44,894 bases of DNA from Prorocentrum cordatum (Eukaryota; Sar; Dinophyceae; Prorocentrales; Prorocentraceae), in assembly GCA_963575745.1 (NCBI GenBank), contig CAUYUJ010017779.1:180001-224894 (forward strand), read 5' to 3'. Shown here piece after piece: positions 39,530 through 44,894 of the stretch (positions are counted from its first letter, which is position 1; each line of letters begins with the position of its first letter). Made by a program: the position numbers and the translations under genes. A model generated the notes under the pieces. The model did no database searches. It was not told where the DNA came from and was given only the letters and a program-made list of their open reading frames with translations.

Positions 39530-39795
39530 AAGCAGGCGGCCACGGGCGGCAGCGTGGGGAAACATCGTGGGACCCCCCACGCGGCAACGAGTCGGCAACG
39601 GGCGGCAGCGCGCAGCAATTGGCGGCAGCGTGGGGGATCTTCGGCGGACCCCCTTTTCGAGAACGAGGTGGCAACGGGCGGACACGTGGCGAATCTTCGG
39701 CGGGCCTCCCAACGCGTTGCGGCAACGGGCGGCAACCTGGCGAATCCTCGCCGCACCCCCCAAGCGGCAACGGGCGACAACGTGCGGAGTCACCG
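39530..39795. repeat. ~50-65-bp GC-rich minisatellite
   Basis: Recurring CGGCAACGGGCGGCA, then GTGGCGAATCTTCGGCGG or equivalent, then an ACCCCCC run. About four to five diverged units. ORFs on both strands reflect the repeat. Confidence 0.75.
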
Positions 39796-40137
39796 GCAAG
39801 CACCACAAGCGGGAGGAGGATGAGGATGGGGAGGGTCCGACCAGGAGGAGGAGGAAATTGAGGAGATGGAGGGAAGCATCAGGTTAAGCAGGAGGAAGAG
39901 ATATGATACCGAGATTGGAGAACCTGAGGGCGAGGAAGAGGACGAGGAGCAGTAGCATCAGCAAGGCGGTTGCAGGACTACCTTCATCAACCGTTCGCAG
40001 CAGCAGCATCAGCAGGAGGAGCACAGGGAGTATGGTGACTTCAGCGCCCGCCAACCCATCCTGTTTCACCTCACTGGTCTCCCCCTCCCTGATCCCCTGG
40101 TGTCATAGTGCATGGGTGCTTCGTCGGGAAGTGCGTG
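39796..40137. other. No supported gene; AGGAGG- and CAGCAG-rich
   Basis: Purine AGGAGG patch at 39810-39860 and AGCAGCAGCATCAGCAGGAG near 40000. No domain recognised. Confidence 0.55.
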
Positions 40138-40143
40138 AGTAGC

Positions 40144-40306
40144 CTTAAGTCGGGCGTGTCCCTCTACAGGAGGAATGTCCCACAATAGTCAAAACATAGT
40201 CTGGGGACTATTCTCTGATTATGTTTCAACCATTTGTGGGTATGTTGTGGGGTGTTCTTGATTTTTCGTCCGAAATCCTCCTGTAGGGGGACAGGCCCGA
40301 CTTAAG
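40144..40306 (+). mobile_element. MITE-like element, family M1 copy 3 (163 bp, TSD AGTAGC)
   Basis: Best-preserved copy. Left terminus CTTAAGTCGGGCGTGTCCC; right reverse complement CTTAAGTCGGGCCTGTCCC; arms about 30 bp with three mismatches, through CTACAGGAGGA. Perfect 6-bp direct repeats AGTAGC flank it at 40138-40143 and 40307-40312. No coding capacity. CTTAAG ends recall TTAA-targeting families, but the duplication lies outside CTTAAG. Confidence 0.9.
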
Positions 40307-40312
40307 AGTAGC

Positions 40313-40939
40313 GCGCGTGGGGGGACGTGCTGGGGCGCGAAGCTGATGCCGTCGCCCGTAGGATGAACCTCGCATGAGCGTTGCACGGCCTTGTGGCTTA
40401 CAGGAGGCAGGCCTTTCTCCGCCTTCCTCCTCCCCCCCACTCGCTCTGCCACTCTTCCGGCGGAGCGCGTCGCATGCAAAGCATTCGGCCCGGCCGCAAA
40501 AAAAGCGAGTCTCTCCCGCACTCGATTCTGCCATCCTACCTTCCTTGGCATCGCTCGGACGTGTGCATTTTCTTTCTCGGCGAGGACCTTCGAGGAGCAT
40601 CCTCGACCATCTGGCAAAAGGGGCACGCCTCCCGTCTAGCTTCTCTCGGTTGCCTCACCATGGCCGAGCCTCTCCAAGCTGGCGCCCACCCCCTCCCCTG
40701 GGGTCAAGTCGCTGCACCTGCTCGGGGGAAAGGCTGTCCGGGGCTCCAGGGGAGGCCCGAGGGCATCGGAGCAGTCCCGCCCCGTGAAGTGTTCGCTCGG
40801 CCTGGCCTCTGCTGCCAGACTGGGGGTTACCTCTTCTCGGACACCTCCCCAGTGATACAACATTGCATGGCAAACCTTGTCGCCCTGCCAGTTGAAGGCA
40901 GTCACCACGATCCAGCCACTTCATGTACAGTCGGGGCGC
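40313..40939. other. No supported gene
   Basis: Three overlapping plus-strand ORFs and minus shadows without domains. Nothing else seen. Confidence 0.45.
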
Positions 40940-41098
40940 TGAAGAAGAAACCCTTTTCGGTGGGAAGGGGCTCGGTATTCCTAGATTGTTGTGCAGTTTG
41001 CCTTGGGTTTCCCCTTTGTTTCCCATGGGAATTTCAAACCTAACTTTTGGGAGCAAAGGGTCTCGTTCCTTATCTAGGGTTCCTGAGGTCAAGGCCCC
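40940..41098 (+). repeat. Dispersed ~158-bp repeat, copy 2
   Basis: Second copy of 26766-26923, same orientation: CTGAAGAAG, GGGAAGGGGCTCGGTATTCC, AAAGGGTCTCGTTCCTTATC and GAGGTCAAGG. Confidence 0.8.
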
Positions 41099-41585
41099 GA
41101 CTGCACTAGACACAGCAGCAACCACCAGAAAGGAGATCGGTCGGCCTGGCCTCTGTCTTGCCGGCTGCCTCCAGGCATGCGGGTGGAGTGGGAGCGAGGC
41201 AGGGTACTTCGGAGGCAGGCCGCGGGCCCACGGGCGGGAAAGAGCGCGCGGGCCCACGGGCGGGAGAGAGCGCCCCTCAGAATTCCTATGATTATTGATA
41301 GTATCAGTATTGATATTGTTTTGGAATCGAACAAGGAATCCTGAGGGGGGGCCCTTGTCACGGTCACGCGTGCAAGGCCCCCCTCCCGCCAACGGAGAGT
41401 TCTGCCCGGCCCTCGGGGCTCTCCCTCCCTCTCTCTCTCTCTCTCTGTCCCTCTCTCTTCTCTTCCTCGATGCTCCGTCCCCCTTCTTCTCCTGCCTCCC
41501 CTTGGATGCAAGAAGCGACGAACATGATATTCCATGGGCTAGCCCATCAGGTTTAGCTAGGACGTGAGCGCGCGCGAAGCGCGCG
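41099..41585. other. No supported gene
   Basis: GGCCCACGGGCGGGA occurs twice (near 41225 and 41252). A (CT)n run lies at about 41431-41460. ORFs lack domains. Confidence 0.55.
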
Positions 41586-41589
41586 CGAT

Positions 41590-41705
41590 GGTTTTTGTAC
41601 ATATATATGTATAGATACATCTATGGGTATACGCACATATGTATATATATATATATGATTTTTTATTTATATATATATATATATACATATAGATATGTAT
41701 ATATG
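41590..41705. repeat. TA-rich microsatellite
   Basis: (TA)n and TATATG runs, an AT-rich island in GC-rich sequence. Confidence 0.9.
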
Positions 41706-41749
41706 CAAGTCGGTGGTGCACTCGATATTGTGCCTATGTGGAGGAACCT

Positions 41750-41900
41750 GTGTGTCGGCGAGGAGGCGGCGACGGGGCGGCGACGGGGACAACATAGCCG
41801 CACGACCGCCACACCAGCCCAGACGACGGGCGGCGACGGGGCGTCGACGGGGCGGTGACGGCCGCAACATAGCCGCCCGACCGCCACACCAGCCCAGATC
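41750..41900. repeat. ~74-bp duplication (GACGGGGCGGCGACGGGG plus a 36-bp block)
   Basis: CAACATAGCCGCACGACCGC ... CAGCCCAGA near 41789-41824 is repeated near 41863-41898 with one or two changes, each preceded by GGCGACGGGGCG repeats. Confidence 0.85.
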
Positions 41901-41959
41901 CTTAAAAAAGGAGTAGGGGTTCCTAAGTGCAAAAAGCCTGTTTGGGGTACACGTCTTAT

Positions 41960-42028
41960 GTGTATGCATATAGTTGTTTACATATATACATAATATACAT
42001 ATATCTATATAACAATATATATTTATAT

Positions 42029-42068
<40 letters not shown>

Positions 42069-42070
42069 CA
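41960..42070. repeat. TA and TG microsatellite
   Basis: (TA)n passing into (TG)n at about 42046. Confidence 0.92.
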
Positions 42071-42440
42071 TGTGTCTTCGAACATCTATGTGTGCATATA
42101 TTCAGGGCCCCGTTGCAGTTGTACCATTGAGTTTTAACTTGATTCCCAGAGTTTGGCTCAGTGAGGCAGACAGTCAAAACCCGCGTCTCCTCCTGAAAGT
42201 GCGCGCCTCTCCCTGGTCGACGTTGCTAGGCTGCTGTCGGACGCCCCCTGCGTCCCGCAGTTCCCCGCCAAATTGGCTGTGCCCGCAGCTTCCGCGTGAC
42301 GCTCACAGGTGCTCCTACTTTCGCATATTTCGCTAACTGTATTATGTTGGGCAGTTGCTTATGACGCCAGCGCCAAGTCACACAATGTAAAACCGATGTG
42401 TCCGCTGGCGAGCGATGATCACGGGGTATATGACTATTTT
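42071..42440. other. No supported gene
   Basis: No domain or repeat recognised. Confidence 0.45.
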
Positions 42441-43022
42441 ACCGTGCCCGGGCGCGTGCCCGGGTGCCCGGGTGCGTGCCCGGGCGCGTGTCCGGGTGTC
42501 CGGGTGTCTGGGTGCCCGGGCGTCCGGGCGCCCGGGCGTCCGGGTGTCCAGGCGTCCGGGTGTCCGGGTGTCCGGGCGTCCGGGTGTCCGGGTGTCCGGG
42601 TGTCTGGGTGTCCGGGTGTCCGGGTGCCTGGGTGTCCGGGTGTCCGGGTGTCCGGGTGCCCGGGTGTCCGGGTGTCCGTGTGTCCGTGTGTCCGGGCGTC
42701 CGGGCGTCCGGGCGTCCGGGTGTCCGGGTGTCCGGGTGTCCAGGTTCCTGGGTGTCCGGGCGTCCGGGTGTCCGGGTGTCCGGGTGTCCGGGTGTCTGGC
42801 TGTCCGGGTGTCCGGGTGCCCAGGTGTCCGGGTGTCCGGGTGCCCGGGTGTCCGGGTGTCCGGGTGTCCGGGTGTCCGGGTGTCCGGGTGTCCGGGTGTC
42901 CGGGTGTCCGTGTGTCCGGGTGTCCGGGCGTCCGGGCGTCCGGGCGTCCGGGTGTCCGGGTGTCCGGGTGCCCGGGTGCCCGGGCGTCCGGGCGTCCGGG
43001 TGTCCGTGCGTCCGGGCGTCCG
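42441..43022. repeat. 8-bp minisatellite GTGTCCGG, ~72 copies
   Basis: Units GTGTCCGG, GCGTCCGG and GTGCCCGG in series. The 197-286-codon ORFs over it (8-residue period, VRVSGCPG or TRTPGHPD) occur in several frames on both strands and are rejected. Confidence 0.96.
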
Positions 43023-43156
43023 CTCAACGGCCCCCCGCTTTGCGATGCTTATAACTATGGTTGCGCCCAACCCGATAAGTACTTACGTAATTATTTATAT
43101 CTAGTTACGCAAGTGGTCGTCAGTGATTGGGCGAGCGTTCGTGGTGGGTTTGTAAT

Positions 43157-43219
43157 TGATCGTAAGTAGAACGCAACTGATCGTATGTAAAACGTAACTG
43201 ATCGTAAGTAAAACGCAAC
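43157..43219. repeat. Three tandem 21-bp units
   Basis: TGATCGTAAGTAGAACGCAA-C, repeated at 43178 and 43199 with two or three changes each. AT-rich compared with the flanks. Confidence 0.92.
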
Positions 43220-43500
43220 TGATGTTGTCTGAGTATGTTTGTGTTGTTGTTTGTGTTGCTGGTGCTGTCGCTCCATGCTGCTGACGCTGATCGTGCTTCG
43301 ATGCCGCTGCATGCTGGTGCCGATGATACCATGCGCTGATGTTGATGCTGATGATGCTGATGATACTGATATGATGCTGCTGATGCTGCTGATGCTATGC
43401 TGCCGCCGCGGCCGCCGCCGCCGCGGCCGCCGCCGCCGCGCTGCCGCCGCGGCCGCCGCCGCCGCCGGCGCCGCCGCCACCGCCCCGCGCCCGCCCCGCG
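43220..43500. repeat. CTGATG-type repeats followed by a GCC tract
   Basis: Irregular GCTGATGATGCT at about 43255-43400, then (GCC)n with CGCGGCC at about 43398-43490. Confidence 0.85.
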
Positions 43501-43519
43501 GGGAGGGATGGGGGAGGGA

Positions 43520-43625
43520 GGGAGGAGGAGGAGGAGGAGCTCCGAAGACTAGGAGGAGGAGAAGGAGGAGGAGGAGGAGGAGGAGGAGGAGGAGGAGGAG
43601 GAGGGGGAGGAGAAGGGCAAGGAGG
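43520..43625. repeat. GGA microsatellite
   Basis: (GGA)n, nearly pure at 43565-43605. Confidence 0.93.
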
Positions 43626-43659
43626 ATTATATGAGGATGACGAGTGAGGAGTCCCGAGG

Positions 43660-43925
43660 AAGTGGAGGAGGGTGACGACGACGAGGGCGAAGTCCAGGAC
43701 GAGGAGGGTGACGACGACGAGGACGAGGTCCAGGACGTCGAGGGCGAGGGGCGAGGACGACGTGGACGAGGTCCAGGACGACGAGGACAAGGTCCACTGC
43801 GAGGTCCAGGACGAGGAGGGTGACGACGACGAGGCCCAGGACGACGAGGACGAGGTCCAGGACGGGTGGAGGAGGGTGACCACGACGAGGACGAGGTCCA
43901 GGACGAGGAGCCCCTCGGAGGGGCG
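43660..43925. repeat. ~33-bp GAGGTCCAGGACGAGGAGGG minisatellite
   Basis: Recurring GAGGTCCAGGACGA and GAGGGTGACGACGACGAGG blocks. Asp/Glu-rich or Thr/Arg-rich ORFs arise depending on frame, so no protein is called. Confidence 0.8.
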
Positions 43926-44237
43926 ATCCGCCTCCAGGATGAGGATGAGGAACCCCGAGGAAGTGGAGGACTTTGGGAGCAGGAGGCCCAGGGCGAGGAG
44001 GGTTCCTCCTCCCTCCTCCCTCTCCCCCCCCTCCTCCTCGCCCTCGCCATCGTTATCTTCATCGAGGGGGGGGGGGCTCCAGGGGGGGATCCAAGAGGAA
44101 GGCGGGGTCATTTCCCATCGATTGGCCGGCCGATCGCCGAGTGAAGCGCTGGCCAGATCGGCTCGCTCGGCCGCTCGGCCGAAGGCGTGGGGCGCCACGA
44201 TGCTCCGGCCGAGCCTGAATTCACGAGTTTGCGTTCG

Positions 44238-44345
44238 TCGTCCTCCTCCTCCTCCTGGTCCTCCTCCTCCTCCTCCTCCTCCTCCTCCTCGCCCTCGTCT
44301 TCCTCCTCCTCGTCCTCCTTCTCGACCTCCTCACTTCCCCTTCCA
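44238..44345. repeat. TCC microsatellite
   Basis: (TCC)n with CTCGTC interruptions. Confidence 0.93.
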
Positions 44346-44440
44346 TCTCCCGCGCGAGGCTACGCATGTGAGCCCCTGATGGCGGTCGCCGGCGAGCCAG
44401 TGCCAGGCGAACTAACGAGCCAGGCCAAGAATGAAGATAC

Positions 44441-44889
44441 TCAATTGTCCACCATATACGTGTTGACCCGCTTCCAGGCCTGGGCCGGCGCCTCGCTCTT
44501 CCACGAGAACTGCTTGTCCGATCGCCCGTATTGCTTATTCACAACCCGCCAGCACTCTTTATTGATGTCCGTGTACACCACCCAGCCCTTCCACGCCATA
44601 GGGTCAACTTTCTCCTTCGGGGCGCCAGGGAAGGGAATCACCACCTTGGCCTTCACCTTTTTGGGCGCGGGCGGCAGCATGTGGGCGGCCGCCGCAGGCC
44701 GCTTCAAGGCCACCTTGGCGGGCGTGCTCCTGGCCGCCGTGGCAACCTTGGCGGGGGGGTGTCCTTGGCCTCCGCGCCCTTGGCCTCCGCGCCCTTGGCC
44801 ACGGGGCTGCTCTCGGGCACGTGCGCGGCCGGCCTGCGCTTCGCGGTGACCCGCGCCTTCGGCATGCCCAGCGCCTGCATCCCAGGCAC
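44441..44889 (-). pseudogene. Hypothetical basic Ala/Lys-rich protein, one frameshift, 5' end at window edge
   Basis: Two minus-strand frames form one ORF. 44889-44704 begins MPGMQALGMPKARV and carries a basic, low-complexity tail (AKGAEAKGAEAKDTP). The G7 run at 44753-44759 (C7 in sense) shifts the frame. The second frame continues AKVATAARSTPAKVALKRPA into the 90-residue ORF that starts 44713. It ends with a Trp-rich block: WKGWVVYTDINKECWRVV, GRSDKQFSWKSEAP, AWKRVNTYMVDN. TPAKVA-like wording on both sides of the C run supports continuity. Lys/Ala/Pro tails suggest nucleic-acid binding. The C-terminal block is not a family I can name; a small DNA-binding fold is possible. Near-edge Met means the true start may lie outside. 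An assembly error in the homopolymer could make it intact. Confidence 0.5.
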
Positions 44890-44894
44890 CCGCT

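Noticed and set aside
40144-40306. piggyBac-type insertion at TTAA
   Set aside because: TTAA occurs inside both termini, but the perfect direct duplication (AGTAGC) lies outside CTTAAG, and the other copies have different duplicated 6-mers.
42309-43169. Collagen-like GCPGVRVS protein
   Set aside because: An 8-bp repeat yields an 8-residue period in multiple frames of both strands; no independent support.
43672-44379. Asp/Glu-rich acidic protein
   Set aside because: The acidic run comes from GAC/GAG minisatellite units and changes frame repeatedly; no conserved non-repeat part.

Overview
The window looks like accessory DNA from a dinoflagellate nuclear genome. The evidence is a GC-rich background saturated with simple and complex tandem repeats, no compact gene order, a near-match to the dinoflagellate spliced leader directly upstream of an ORF, and tyrosine-recombinase (DIRS-like) retroelements, one with a cytosine-5 methyltransferase-like domain. 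Methyltransferase capture by retrotransposons is published for dinoflagellates. The species cannot be fixed from sequence alone; the high GC would fit a Prorocentrum-like genome better than Symbiodiniaceae, but this is inference. A 100-N assembly gap lies at 31248-31347 inside a GGA microsatellite.

Layout. 1-8.3 kb: an 11-bp minisatellite, two large TAC microsatellites, and between them a ~4.9 kb segment bounded by 32-bp inverted repeats and holding a ~150-bp satellite built from 11-bp sub-units. 8.3-11.9 kb: GA, C and AT simple repeats and degenerate duplications, with no convincing gene. 11.9-18.05 kb: retroelement 1 on the plus strand, with a broken RT-RNase H ORF, a broken Gag-like ORF, an intact 453-aa tyrosine recombinase and a 202-bp terminal direct repeat. 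18.19-23.9 kb: retroelement 2 on the minus strand, tail-to-tail with element 1, with a 208-bp terminal direct repeat, membrane-segment ORF remnants, a tyrosine recombinase with stop codons, a C5-methyltransferase-like region, a truncated RNase H and a 69-bp tandem array. 23.9-27.7 kb and 31.4-36.3 kb: mosaics of short non-autonomous elements and duplicated blocks. 28-29.8 kb: a 90-bp satellite. 36.4-43.2 kb: TG, GAT, AT, 8-bp, 21-bp and other minisatellites plus further dispersed repeat copies. 43.4-44.4 kb: GCC and GGA tracts. 44.4-44.9 kb: a basic hypothetical ORF with a frameshift.

How the parts relate. The only recognisable enzymes belong to mobile elements: reverse transcription (RT, RNase H), circular-intermediate integration (tyrosine recombinase) and possible self-methylation (C5 methyltransferase-like). 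Apart from the first recombinase these ORFs carry stops or frameshifts, so most are fossils. Only two other stretches look like protein-coding sequence: a GC3-rich partial exon near 34.5 kb and the lysine/alanine-rich ORF at the right edge. The long ORFs over repeats are artefacts of arrays without stop codons. The strongest new-looking items are a 163-167 bp MITE family with 6-bp target duplications in three copies, the spliced-leader relict at the recombinase start, and the degenerate RNase H-methyltransferase-recombinase element.
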